Of a stretch of DNA of 64,000 nucleotides, positions 50,601 through 63,069 are shown piece after piece. Where the stretch lies: assembly GCA_021397835.1 (NCBI GenBank), contig JAJFZO010000566.1, forward strand, positions 2,170,001-2,234,000, read 5' to 3'. Positions within the stretch are counted from its first letter, which is position 1, and each line of letters begins with the position of its first letter. The notes under the pieces are model-generated. The model did not search any database. It was not told the DNA's origin and saw only the letters and a list, made by a program, of their open reading frames with translations. The stretch comes from Moringa oleifera (Eukaryota > Streptophyta > Magnoliopsida > Brassicales > Moringaceae). A program made the position numbers and the translations under genes.

Positions 50601-53104
50601 TTTTGGAATACCTATAGTTTTTTCTTCTGTGTCTGCTGTCATACTTACATACTTTCTTTACCTAATAATTACCTGATGTGTTTATCACGTCTTCTATATG
50701 GTTTGCAGGTCCGTTATTTGTTGGATGCAGTTGATCCATTGTTCATTAGAAAGTTTGTCTCAAGGCCAGATTCCCTTTTCTTCAACTGTTTCCCTGTCAC
50801 ACCAAATAGTCACCGTGTGACAGAATTAACACATGCATTTTCAAATGGGCTGCGACTGATCTTTGTAAGCTTGGATGGTGTCTCACATTTTCTTGTAGGA
50901 CCTGTTAAGTTCTTTTCTCAAATCCTGTTGACACTTCAATGGTTGGTATACAGGATGAAAGGACAAGAGCTTATAAGAAACTTGTTGACTTCAGAGGAAG
51001 TGCAAATGAGTTGAGTTCTCATGTATTGGACTGCCTAAAAATTTCAAAGGCAAGTTTGGGATCTCTATTTTTTATATTTAAATTTTTGTATTTGCTTTCC
51101 CCTTAATCTGCTTGAAACTTATGCTTTTATGCTTGCGGTTGTACTTTAATGCAGCTTCACTCAGATAAATCATCAAGTGCAGATTCCACAAACGCTTTGC
51201 AAAAGAAAAAAGAATCTTCTTCAAAATTGTGTGGTTTGAGATACATGAAAGATGTTCTTCTTGGGAAGAGAAATGATAATTCTTTCCGCACAGTTGTGAC
51301 TGGAGATCCGAACCTAAAACTTAGTGAAATAGGTATCCCCTGTCATATTGCAGAAAGACTGCAAATATCAGAAACACTGAACAATTGGAACTGGGATAAG
51401 TTAATTTCTTGCTGTGATCTACGCCTTCTGGAGAAGGGTGAGATTCATATTCGCAGGAAAGGTACACTTGTTTCTGTACGTCAGATCAATGAGCTCCAAA
51501 TAGGAGACATTATATATAGGCCTTTAAAGGATGGAGATATTGTGTTGATAAATAGACCTCCATCCATACATCCACACTCTCTTATTGCTTTATCTGTCAG
51601 GGTTCTCCCAATAACCTCAATTGTTTCTATAAACCCAATATGCTGTTCTCCTTTCCGTGGAGATTTTGATGGTGATTGCCTTCATGGTTATATTCCTCAA
51701 TCAATTGAAGCGAGAGTTGAGCTTAATGAGCTTGTTGCTTTAGAGAGGCAGTTAATAAACAAGCAAAGCGGTAGGAACTTGCTTTCACTTGGTCAAGATA
51801 GTCTAATTGCTGTTTATTTGGTCAAGGAGGATGATGTTCTATTGAACCATTTCCAGATGCAGCAGCTGGAGATGTTTTGTCCTTACCAGTTGCCATTACC
51901 AGCAATCATCAAAGCTCCTTCGCTAGCCAGTTCTCTTTGGACTGGCAAGCAATTACTCAGCATGTTTTTGCCTCCAGGTTTGGATTATGCCTTTCCATTT
52001 AATGGTGTTTATATCAGTAAGGGGGAGCTCATGTCTTCTTCCGAAGGGTCTTCTTGGTTACGTGACAGTGATGGCAATCTTTTTCAGAGTCTCATTAAAC
52101 ATGATAAGAGTCAGGTCCTCGATGTCTTGTATGCTGCTCAGGAGGTTCTTTGTGAGTGGTTGTCAATGAGGGGTTTGAGCGTTTCATTGTCAGACTTGTA
52201 CCTCTCCTCTGACCAACATTCCCGCAAGAACATGATGGATGAGGTTTCTTGTGGTTTGCTAGAAGCAGAACAGACATGTAATATCAAGCAGTTGATGGTG
52301 GATTCTTGCCGGGATCTCCTTGCAGGAATTGATGATGAAAATCAAAACATGGTTAATTTTGATGTGGAGCACTTATCCTATGAGAAGCAGAGATCAGCTG
52401 CACTCAGCCAAGCTTCGGTTGATGCTTTCAAGCAGGTATACCGGGATATTCAAAGCCTAGCCTACAAGTACGCGAGCAAGGACAATTCTTTGCTAGCTAT
52501 GTTTAAGGCAGGAAGCAAGGGTAATCTGCTGAAATTAGTTCAGCATAGCATGTGTCTTGGCTTGCAGCATTCTCTGGTTCCTTTGTCATTCAGATTCCCA
52601 CACCAGCTCACATGTGCCGCATGGACTAACCACAAGAAGTCTCTTGGTTTAATGGGAGATGCTGATGAGTCTGCTGGATGTGCAAACTCATTCATTCCAT
52701 ATGCAGTTGTTGAAAATTCTTTTCTAACTGGCTTGAATCCGTTGGAATGTTTTGTTCATTCTGTAACTAGTCGAGATAGTTCCTTCAGTGACAATGCTGA
52801 TCTTCCTGGCACTTTGACCCGAAGGCTTATGTTCTTTATGCGTGATTTATACAGAGCATATGATGGAACTGTGAGAAATGCATATGGGAGTCAGCTTGTG
52901 CAGTTCTCTTATGGTACAGATGAAGGCACATCTGCATCAAGCAGCAGCTTGGATTACTTGGTTGATGAGAATGTCAATTTGTGTGATGAAATCGGTGGCC
53001 AACCAGTTGGTTCTTTATCTGCTTGTGCCATATCTGAAGCTGCATACAGTGCTCTGGATCAACCAGTTAGTCTACTTGAAACTTCACCGTTGCTGAATCT
53101 AAAG

Positions 53105-53137
<33 letters not shown>

Positions 53138-56092
53138 CGGGCATGTGAAAATTCAAGTTTATGATTTACTTTGTTATCTTGCTGTTGGGATTCACCGTAA
53201 TCTACCCATATGACCAACGCATGCATGAGAACTCTGAAAATTCTTGTCGAGATTCTTTTTTATGTATTATTTACTGCTGAATTTGGCTTGATACCTTATT
53301 TTGTTGGTGGAATGATTGTAATAATGAGTTGTTTCTTCCTATTCTATTGCAAGAAGGGTGTGATCTTCTGATCCTCCTCCACTTCAACGAACACTCAGAT
53401 GATATATTGGTCGACTAAATATACTTTGCCATACTGTGAATACCAGAATGCCTAATAACGTTTCTTGTTTTGGTTAACTTGCGCAGAACTTACTGGAATG
53501 CGGTTTCAGAAAAAGAAGTGCTACCCAAACCGTGTCACTATTTCTATCTGAGAAACTTGGAAGACATAGGCATGGTTTCGAGTATGGAGCTCTGGAAATT
53601 AAAAATCATTTGGAAAGAGTAACCTTTTCTGATATTGTCTCCACTGCCATGATAATGTCAGTTTCTTTCCTCTTCTTTTTTCCTTTTAATCTGCGTATTT
53701 TTTTATGTTTGTTATTTCTAATTTCATTTAGATGGTAATAATTTATGTCTCTGTGGTACTAGCTTCACCCCACAGACTTGTGGCCAGAGACACATGAGTC
53801 CTTGGGTTTGCCATTTTCATATATCCGAGGTAATTTTCTCGAGAAATGTTCATATACTCTATGTCTAGCAAGTTCAGTTTCCTGTTAAATGTGAAGTCCT
53901 TTCAGGAAATAGCAAAGAGGAGAATGCTTAAAGTACAATTCATTGTTGACGCTCTCTACAAGCGATGTAACTCCGTGAACAAAGAATTGAAAGTAGACAT
54001 TTCCAGTTTGGAGATAACAAGCACGTAAGCTGCTCCTCTCCTAGCAAAGTGGTCTTTACTTTTTGCAGCGGGAAATTACTTAATGCATGTCACTCGACTC
54101 AAATCATGAAATTTTGTCTGTATTACTACGATCTATGCTCTTGAAAATCCAAAGCCATGTGCAGTGTTACAGAAAAATTTAAGTGTCTTCAACTCTATGA
54201 TGTTGCCATGACGATCTTATTGCATTTTGTTGAGGATTCAAAACTTTAGTCTATTTTGAGATGTCTTATTGTAATATAGTTGTCGATATTCTTGGCTCGA
54301 GTAGCAGGGGGTGTTCTGTAGATAACAAGCTAGGGGAAGGAGATATGTTTTGCATCACTGTCAGTGTAGCTGAGAGCTTGAAGAAGTCTTCTGTAGAATT
54401 GGATACAATTCGAGATTTATTGTTGCCTTTCCTCCTTGGAACAGTGATAAAAGGTTTGTTTTGTGCTAATTTTCTATTTTTCATCTCGCTTCCCTGCATC
54501 TACCTGTTTTGTTTTCTTTTTCTAATTTTTTTGAATTTTGGTTAGGATTCCCGGAGATTAAGAAGGTGGGTATTTTGTGGAAAGATCAGCCGAAAACATC
54601 AAGATCCTATAACAAGCCTCCAGGTGAACTCTACTTAAGGGTTTTCATGTCTGGAGTCTGTGGTGCAAGGACGTTCTGGAATGCATTAATGGATGATTGT
54701 CTCCCGATCATGGATATGATCGACTGGACACGCAGTCATCCTGATAACATTCGTCATGTCTGCTCAGCCTATGGAATAGATGCCGGAAAGAAAATTTTTC
54801 TTAATGTGTGTTTCCTTACCACGATTCTTTTCTTGCACGATATGAGAATTCACTGGATCGATCAATGACCGTTAATTTTTCTTTTTCATTGTTTAAATGC
54901 AGAATCTGAAGTCTGCAGTATCTGATGTTGGCAAAACTATACTTCCTGAACATTTACTTCTTCTTGCAAACTGTCTATCAGCTACTGGAGAGTTCGTTGG
55001 GTTAAACGCTAGAGGATTGGCACAGCAGAGGAGAAATGCATCTGTTCTATCACCCTTCACGCTAGCTTGCTTTTCTGTCAGTTCTCCTTCCCTTCTTCTT
55101 TTACTTTTCCATTTTCTTGATTTATAATCTCAGAAAAGGTAACATGAAACTGCAGAGTATTATCAACCTTCTTGAATTCTGCAGAATCCTAGTGCTTGTT
55201 TCATCAAAGCTGCAAAAAATGAAGTTACGGACGATCTTCAGGGAAGTCTTGATGCATTGGCATGGGGAAAGATTCCTTCTTCTGGAACTGGTGGTCAGTT
55301 TGATATCATCTATTCTTCAAAGGTAAACTTGGCACAGTCTTTCATCATCAAGTCGATAACCATACTTGATATCTCAACTGATATGATCGTTCATCAGAAT
55401 CTGGAGATCGCCAAACCTGTAGACGTGTATGACCTGCTGAGCAGCATAGCCAGTCCACAGAAGCCCAATGTGAAAACTGGAGTACCTGACGCTCTGACCC
55501 TTAAGTCGGAGAAATGCAGTGCTCAGTCTTTGTATACATATGACGGGTCTGTCTCTAAAGGGCTGAAGAAGTTGGGAGGCTTATCAAAATCGTATTTAAG
55601 AAGCGTTTTCACGTGGAATGATATTCAGAAGCTTTCTCATGCACTGAAGAAAATACTGCACAAGTAAGCTGCATTTCCGAGTAAGTTTCCTATTATTGAT
55701 TTAGCTCTGTGAACTCATGAGTATCATTCACGTAGGTATCCTATTAATCACCGACTGAGTGAAGGAGACAAGAATACCTTGATGATGGCGTTATACTTCC
55801 ATCCTCATCGAGAGGAGAAGATTGGAGCCGGAGCTCAGGAAATAAAGGTTAATCTCGTTGTTCTTCTTCGAGTCCATAATAAGGCAGGGAATTTGAGATA
55901 CTAATTTTAAAATTTTTGCAGGTTGGGTATCATCCAAAATACGAGAAAACGCGATGCTTTCAATTGGTTAGAACGGATGGGACGACAGAAGACTTCTCGT
56001 ATCACAAATGCGTTCTTGGCGCTCTTGAGATCATCGCCCCTCGAAAAGCAAAAATGTATCAGTCAAAATGGCTGCAACAGGAAACCGACTGA
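47658..56092 (+). CDS. NRPD1: DNA-directed RNA polymerase IV largest subunit
   Basis: Eighteen coding exons: 47658-47744, 48499-48619, 48720-48844, 49583-49633, 49708-49932, 50709-50864, 50954-51049, 51155-53104, 53487-53656, 53763-53829, 53906-54024, 54308-54453, 54546-54805, 54903-55076, 55185-55322, 55398-55663, 55736-55847 and 55922-56092. All are in phase, giving 1477 residues (Arabidopsis about 1453). Zinc-binding motifs CSTCG...HCEGHFG and CPGC lie near the N-terminus. The catalytic Mg2+ motif DFDGD has Asp457, 459 and 461. The context GDFDGDCLHGYIPQS is typical of Pol IV, not Pol II (NADFDGDEMN). The C-terminus is a DeCL-like domain (EDFSYHKCVLGALEIIAP) with no GW/WG repeats, which excludes NRPE1. 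Pol IV makes the RDR2/DCL3 precursor RNAs for 24-nt siRNAs in RNA-directed DNA methylation. Introns after exons 7 and 8 use GC donors. The gene looks intact. Confidence 0.95.
53107..53138 (+). repeat. (TC)n microsatellite at the 5' end of the intron after NRPD1 exon 8
   Basis: About 14 TC units begin 5 bases after the exon end at 53104 (donor GCAATC). An open frame reading them as Ser-Leu repeats to 53164 is intron read-through. Confidence 0.85.
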
Positions 56093-56600
56093 TTCATCTC
56101 CCCCTGGCCATGGACATATCAATCTCCAGGCATTGAGGGTGACTTCCATAGAAGCTGATGTCGTTTTAAGGTTCGTAGAACTGGCCGAGACCAATATACT
56201 TATCAGCTCTGGACAGCTGACATATCGTAGGTTATGCCTGACAAAATATCATGGTATCTTAACCATTTATATCTATTGAAAAAGCTCTAAATTTTCTGGC
56301 GGAGAGAAGGTTCTGCAGAAGAAGAGGGTAGAGAGGTAGATGGGAGAGGAAGCCCTTATTTAATTTTCCTTTGTTCTTCATTTTTTCACAATTGTTAACC
56401 CCATAAATACAGGGTGCGGAGCTTCTGCAGCTTCTTTTTGCTTCTTCTACTGGTATTTGGCTTGCCTCTGTGGCTGCAGTAGGCAAAAAAGGTCTAGTGG
56501 AAGCAGCAACGAGAAGCTTGCAAGTGGCAGCCCCGATTTCAGGCTGTATATTGATGAAATAATGTATGTCGGAATCAGACCATAACTTTCCAGGTAATTT
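56093..56600 (+). other. NRPD1: Probable NRPD1 3' UTR
   Basis: Mixed-composition sequence follows the stop at 56090-56092. A minus-strand frame (56259-56486) has no recognisable similarity. No second gene was found here. Confidence 0.45.
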
Positions 56601-56974
56601 CAGATGATCTTTCTCTTGGCATTTCTGCAGAGTGCGATTTAGTGATGGTTTTTTGTTGTCTATGCATGTGCTCCATTGATTTAGTGATGGTTATTTGTTT
56701 TCCTTGCATGTGCTCCATAATGGAGAAGATGCATGGCAAGATGGAGTTTTGGGTTTTTTTTTTTTTTTTGAATTAGGATTTTTTTACTGATCTGATATGT
56801 GTTGATTTAATTGAAAAAAGATGAAACGGTTTTTTCTCTATAATTTATGATGTTATTACAAAAATAAAATTAAGTAAATTTAGGTAAGATACTGAAGTTT
56901 ACTTCTATTCTTTAAAACAAATTTTGATTTTTAAAAGTGTACGTAAATAAATTTGATTTATTAATTTAAATTAA
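56600..56974. other. Intergenic region
   Basis: A near-repeat of GATTTAGTGATGGTT with a following TGCATGTGCTCCAT motif occurs twice (about 56636-56673 and 56678-56718). Otherwise T-rich, non-coding. Confidence 0.4.
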
Positions 56975-57425
56975 ATTAAATTTTAATATAAAATTTTATA
57001 TTTATTTTATATTATTGGTTAAATTTTTAAGTTGAAAAATAATAAATTGAGTTTTAATTTTTAATTTGATTTGAATTGAATTTTAATTTAAATATTATAA
57101 AATTTAAAATATTTTTAAAATAATTTAAATGAATTATTTATTTTATTTCAAGTTTAGTTTTTTAAATTTAAACAATTTCGATTTAAGATTTATTTTTATA
57201 ATTTTTTAAAATTTTAATATTATAAATTAAAAATATATTTTTTTATATCTATGAATAATTTTAAGTCAAAATTTATTATATTAGATTTTAATTTTTTAAT
57301 TTTTGATAATATTTAATTTAAACTAAATTGATAGATTTATATTTAATTTATTACTTTTTGAATATAAAGTTTTGATTGATAATATAAGATAAATATTAAA
57401 ATTTTACAAGATTTTTATTTTAAAT
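56975..57425. mobile_element. Fold-back element (copy E)
   Basis: The left arm has TTTTATATTATTGGTTAAAT, AAAAATAATAAATTGAGTTT and TTTGAATTGAATTTTAATTT. The right arm has TTTAATTTAAACTAAATTGA, TTTAATTTATTACTTTTTGA and TGATAATATAAGATAAATAT, its inverted counterpart. Arms are about 170 bases with no protein. Same family as copies A-C. Confidence 0.55.
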
Positions 57426-60100
57426 TTTATTTAAATATTTAAAATATTTAAATTAATGGTATAACGGATTTTGACTTTAAATTATTTTTATTAATGTAAA
57501 AAAACTCAAATTATTATTATAAAAAAATCTCATAATTTAAGTATTAATTATACTACAAAAAATTTTAAAAAATCATATAAAATAACTTATAAGTTAAAAA
57601 TTATTTCAATTTTAAAAATTAATTTAAAATAAATAAATTAGATAACTTATTAATTTTTTTAATTTTTACTATCATATTGAACCAAAATTTAATTTAGACA
57701 CAAACAATAAAATTTTACTTAAATTTTATTATAAAAAAGATATTAATTAATTATTTTATTATATTACATATAAATATTTTTAAAAAAAATTAATTATTTC
57801 AAATCTAATGTTTTCACTAGGGGAAGTTATTCTGGATTGATATGGTGATTGTTTTTTTTTTTTTTTTCATTTTTAATTCAATCATTGCCGACAAAAGTGG
57901 ATGCAGATCGGAATAATGCATTATTTGCATTAACTTTTTATCTTTTCCTTAGCAATTCACTTTCTACGCTTAGCTAAACATGTCTACAGAATGTGATCCA
58001 TATTTATATAATTGCACATAATGTGATCACTAGGTCTATTCTTGGCCCAAAAAGGAAATTTCTTTGGATTTTTTGGTGAAGTGGTTTCCACTTTCGGAGT
58101 GATTTGATGCCATATTGGGTATGATGAATTTTGATTTTCTCTCACAATCCCAAGAAAATTAAAAACTTTTAATTTTTAATGGTAAAGTTAGCTATAAAGT
58201 GTTCACTTTCTTACAGTTTTTTTTTAAGCCCATGCCTTCATAATTGATCACCGGCGTCTTTGTCTATTTTGTCCGAGTTCATAAAAAGAAGAATACAAAG
58301 GGCTATGCAGCCCTGTCAATGCGCCTGCAAGGCCCTCTCGGCTCAGGTCCCAGCTTGCCAGGCTTGAAATTGCTTTAATTCATTAAGATTTTTTATAATT
58401 GGAAGAATCTAAATTTGTTTTTCATTTAAATTATATTATTTTTTAATAAATTGCAATATAATAATTTAATTTTTATTTTATTTTTGTATTAATATTATAA
58501 AATATATTAAAATAAATCTATAACTTTTTTGTTAAAATTCTCGACGTAAAATTCATACCAAAAAATTTTTTATTTTACAAGAAATTCATGCAGGTATGTC
58601 TGATTTGGTATTGGTTGTTATAAGTACTTATTTCATGATTTTTTCAAAAAATATTTTATATGATGAAAATGTATTTGAATTTTATATAATATTTTTTAAT
58701 AAATTTATATTTGGCATTGGATTTGATAGGTTTACTTTTAAAATTTATAAATGTGAGAACATCATTGATTTAATTTTTATATTATTTAAAAAATAAAATT
58801 GTTATATTAATAAAAATTAATTTCAATAATATATTTTATTAAATTATTATGTATCCACGTTTCTTAAAAAGTTAACAAAAAAATATTAATTCTTTTAACA
58901 TGTATAAATATTAACTCGTTAATTTTAATATACATAATATATTGTAAAAATAAAGTTTAAAAAATTTTCAGTAAAATTATAATAAATATTATTAATTTTT
59001 AATAAAATTATGATAGATTCAATTGATTATAATATTTTAAACTAAAATATTTGTAAATTAAGAGTTAGATGAAAAAAAAAATTATCTGATTCATCCTCTC
59101 TGCCTCGGTGTTGTTGATAGTTGACAAACATTGACTTAGATAGTAAAATTATTTTATAAGAACATTAATGTTTAATTTTTAATTATTGTTCTAAAAACGT
59201 CATTTCATACCTAATTAAAAACGTGTTTCGATGACACCGACATGTCTGCGACACAGTAGTACAACATATAACGTAAAAGTTAAATGCACGCAGTGTGTCA
59301 TTGTACTTTTTGTCTCTTTAGGGTAACGGATCTTGCCCTTACTTTGTAGTCACAATTTGGAACATCCGTATGTTTCTTATTATAAAGTTAATTTTCATTA
59401 TTATCGAATTGAGTTCTCCACGTGGGTTGTCTGTAAGCAATTAAACTTGAATAAGTACCACGTGGCACAGCTGGGAAGCAGTTGAAAAGTCGGATCCAGA
59501 CAATGATCTTCACCTAATTTTAATTAACATTTGGAGGGTATTTTTTTTAAATTTTAATATGCAAAAACATTGGAGGATTATTTTTTTATTATTAACATTG
59601 TTAAAATATTGGCAATGCGATTTGCTAGAATCCACACGACAATCTATTGCAAATCATCAAAAGGGGTTCGTCTCAAAAAAAAAAAAATTGTTTTCATGTA
59701 GAATTAATCGAGTCAGATAATTAAGATTATTAAAAAATTATATAATATAATATAATTATTATATAAACCCGGACATTGTATATTAACGTAAGAACTATAC
59801 AAAAATTTTAGACATTCTCACTGATATTAAAAAAAAAATGATTTGGCATTATCATTCTTTTCCTTTTCAAGCTAAAAAAAAAATCCCATTATCCAAATTG
59901 ATTACTGACATTGTTCTCTTTATATATGGTACGTAATTAAATATGCAAACAATATCAATTTTTTTATTAATTTAAATTATATTAATTTCTAAAAATATTA
60001 ATATATGATAAATTATTAAAATAAATATATATTTTAAAATTTAAATTAAATATATATATTTAAAATATTAATATCAGTAGAAAATCATTATCAAATAAGA
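57426..60100. other. A/T-rich intergenic region
   Basis: No gene found. 57840-58380 and 59080-59510 are less A/T-rich islands. The second has CCACGTGGG near 59419 and CCACGTGGC near 59459, G-box cores about 40 bases apart. The 66-codon frame at 58596-58796 is A/T-driven. Confidence 0.45.
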
Positions 60101-60520
60101 TGGCCGATGATGGCAAAAAGTGTTCCTCAATTAAATGTGATTTACAATCATGTGGTCAGCATTGGGCCCCTTGTGGGGCAGAAAAATAACGTCACGTGGC
60201 GGTCAACGGGTGGGTGGGTCAGGCGGCTCGACTTCCAGGCCGTCTTATTCTGTTATTTACCACGAGTAGTCTTGTTGTATTGTCGACATCACTGTCAGAC
60301 ACGGGATGAAGATGTTCTTACCCATCTGAGTACATTATTTCAAACGGAATGGCCATATTGGCCCTGTACCCTTCAAGAAATTGTTTATCCTTTTATTTTT
60401 ATTGACAAATGATTTGTGGCCTTCCTTTACGTGCACAAATGATTTGTGGCTTTCCCTTGCCTACACGGCAGTGCAGGGACACGTGTACCAGCGTTAGCTT
60501 CACGTGAGCATATCCATAAC
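60101..60520. other. Less A/T-rich block with ACGT cores and a 30-base duplication
   Basis: Contains GTCACGTGGC near 60191, ACACGTGT near 60480 and CACGTGAG near 60502. CAAATGATTTGTGGC occurs at 60406 and 60436, a 30-base tandem duplication whose unit includes the palindrome ACAAATGATTTGT. The 101-codon frame at 60107-60412 matches nothing I know. This may be a regulatory block of a lost or distant gene. Confidence 0.3.
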
Positions 60521-62990
60521 AAAATATTATTTGTTTTATGAAAATATATTCAGTTATTTTTAAAATATTAATTTTATATTTTCTAAAAAATAAAAGTTAA
60601 ATAAAATTTAAAAATTACTTAAAAAAATTAAAAAAATCATCAAATAAATTTTAATCTATAAATTTTCATCAAATTAAATCTAATCAAAAAATAAAAATAT
60701 TTATATATAAATTTATTTACAAAAATTTGACTAAAAATTTTTCATACATGTAAAAAAAATCAAGTTTTCATAAAAAAGTAATTCATATTTTTTTAATATT
60801 AAAGATATTTTAAAAATATATATAATATCAATAATTTTTAAAAATCATATAAGTAAAAATTTATTCAAATTTAAGTGATAAATTCAAAATAAAATGTAAA
60901 ATTTATTTAAGTTATTTTTAATTATTTTAATAATAATAATAATATTTAATTTCTCATAATCTTTTTGAACCAAAAATTTGTACATAATTTATAGACTAAA
61001 GTTTGTTTTAATTTTTTTTTAAAGGAATTTATTTGGAAAATATAAACCTGATAGTTGTACATGCCATTCACCTTAAAATAAATTTGAACACTTATTTTAT
61101 TAAATTATAACATATCAACATCTCTTTAAAATATCAATAAAAATTAAATAAATATGTAATTAAGATCCTTTAATCTTAAACCAATATTAATACATGTCAT
61201 AAATAAGATACTAATTATTAAAATATCAATTTATTCAATAAAAATTTATGTAAAATAAATATATAAATTTTATAAAAGATATATTTTTTTACCTAAGAAA
61301 ACAATATTTTAAGTTCAACACCTTGAACAAAAAATATAATTTTTTATTTAATTACTATTTTTTCAACCGACGGTCGAGTCTTAAATTATGAAATAATTAT
61401 TTAAAGATTAGTCGTCGCACAAACTACTAAGAATGTCAAAGTCATTATAATCATATTGACCAAATGAGTATAGAAAATTAAATTAAATTAATTTGGCATA
61501 AATTTAATACCTACGAATTTTTTCACAAATCTAAGTTATAATCATGGCACCATGGACATGTTATGCACGTGTCCCTTCCATCTGTTTAAGTCGACATAAA
61601 GAAGGGTAATCACATTTGGTTCACTTTCTTCTTTGTTTGATCCACTATTAAAGATGAAAATAATTTAGGAGGGAAGGGACAATTGAATTTTTATTTTTTT
61701 ATCAATTTTTTATTTAAATATAGTTTAAATTTAAAATAAAATAAATATTTTAATAATAATACATTTATCTTTAAACATATACAAATCACAAATTTTTTAA
61801 AAAATTAATAATTATTAAAAAATTAAAAAACCAATCCCACTAAATAAAAATGCACCCACTTGTTGAGATATGACACAAGTTGGCCGAAAAAATCTAACGC
61901 AAGTTTGTATTTCCCGGAGGCACATTTCATAACCTTTTTTATTTTAATTTTATAAATATCAAATTTTGATATAGAATATATGCTTTGTGAATATTTTAAG
62001 ATCATATCATTTTCCATCGCATTTCAATAAAAAATAATTAAACTTTGCATCATTTTCATTGACTCAATATTTACGTAATCTTTAATAGTTTAAAATCAAA
62101 ATATAATAAAATATGTAATAGCAAAATCAAACAAAACTTTTTTAAAGGTGAAATTACAAAACGAAAAAGAGATTTAACACAAATAACTCCTTATCTTGCT
62201 AGGTATGATTGTATAAAGATTTTATACTTAATTTGTTTTATTTTTTAAAATATAATAAATATTTTTATAATATAATGATGATACGAAACATAATAACTAA
62301 ATAATGTTTAATTAATTAAGACATATCATAACCTCTTTAAAAAATCAAATACAATTTGAATAAGCAAACTCGGGTAGGCTAACCATATAAAGCTATTGTT
62401 TTGGATCCTTGCACATTTAATCCAATAATGATATTGTTTAATTTTACGTTAATTTAGTTAAAAAGAATTAACACGTGCTGTTAAAACGTAAAAAGAAATT
62501 ACTCCCTTTAAATAGCAAATTAATTTAATGATTTGGTCCCCGTTTGGAGCAATCATTGCAGCCAGCCATTAGTAGCACATTATGTGGCTGTCAAGGCAAA
62601 CATGACTTCATGCGCTTCCACGCGGTTAACTACAGTAACCTTAAGGGTGTAGTTGCAATTATCAGATAATTCAACGGCACTGTAGGAATTACGCCCCTTC
62701 CGCGCATGGCATCACAATTTGCCCACTCTGGTGGCCTGTAACGCAGACGAACCCAGTTTCAAGAAATTGTCGTTTTTCAATATTTTTGTTTTGTTTCATA
62801 TTACCCAATAAACCAAAAATAAAAAAAAATTCTGATTTTATTCATTTTCTGATTTTTTATTTTTATTTATTTCTCTCATAAGTTAAGCTGTTTAGCAAAA
62901 GGGACGAAATAAAGGACTGGCATAAAACACGGACATTAAGCAAAAACGAGATGAAGAGTACCCCAGCCCGGGCTTTTCTGAAATTACAAT
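60521..62990. other. A/T-rich intergenic region
   Basis: A/T-rich with scattered fold-back-arm fragments around 60640-60960. 61540-61640 and 62520-62770 have mixed composition; CACGTG occurs near 61567 and 62472. The 64-codon minus frame at 61823-62017 shows no similarity. Confidence 0.45.
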
Positions 62991-63036
62991 AAAACCCTTG
63001 TTATTTCATGGAAGCCACTGCCACTCCTTCGCTCCC

Positions 63037-63044
63037 TATATAAG
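63037..63044 (+). promoter_or_regulatory. TATA box of the gene at the right edge
   Basis: TATATAAG in CTCCCTATATAAGCAAATC. Transcription is expected about 30 bases downstream, near 63070, where the sequence turns C/T-rich. Confidence 0.65.
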
Positions 63045-63069
63045 CAAATCCATGACGGTTCGACATCTG

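Noticed and set aside
53105..53164. C-terminal Ser-Leu extension ending NRPD1 early at 53164
   Set aside because: It is read-through of a CT microsatellite in an intron. The family sequence resumes exactly at 53487 and continues to the DeCL-like end.
60107..60412. 101-codon frame as a small gene
   Set aside because: No recognisable similarity, no splice or promoter context, and it ends in the 30-base duplication region.
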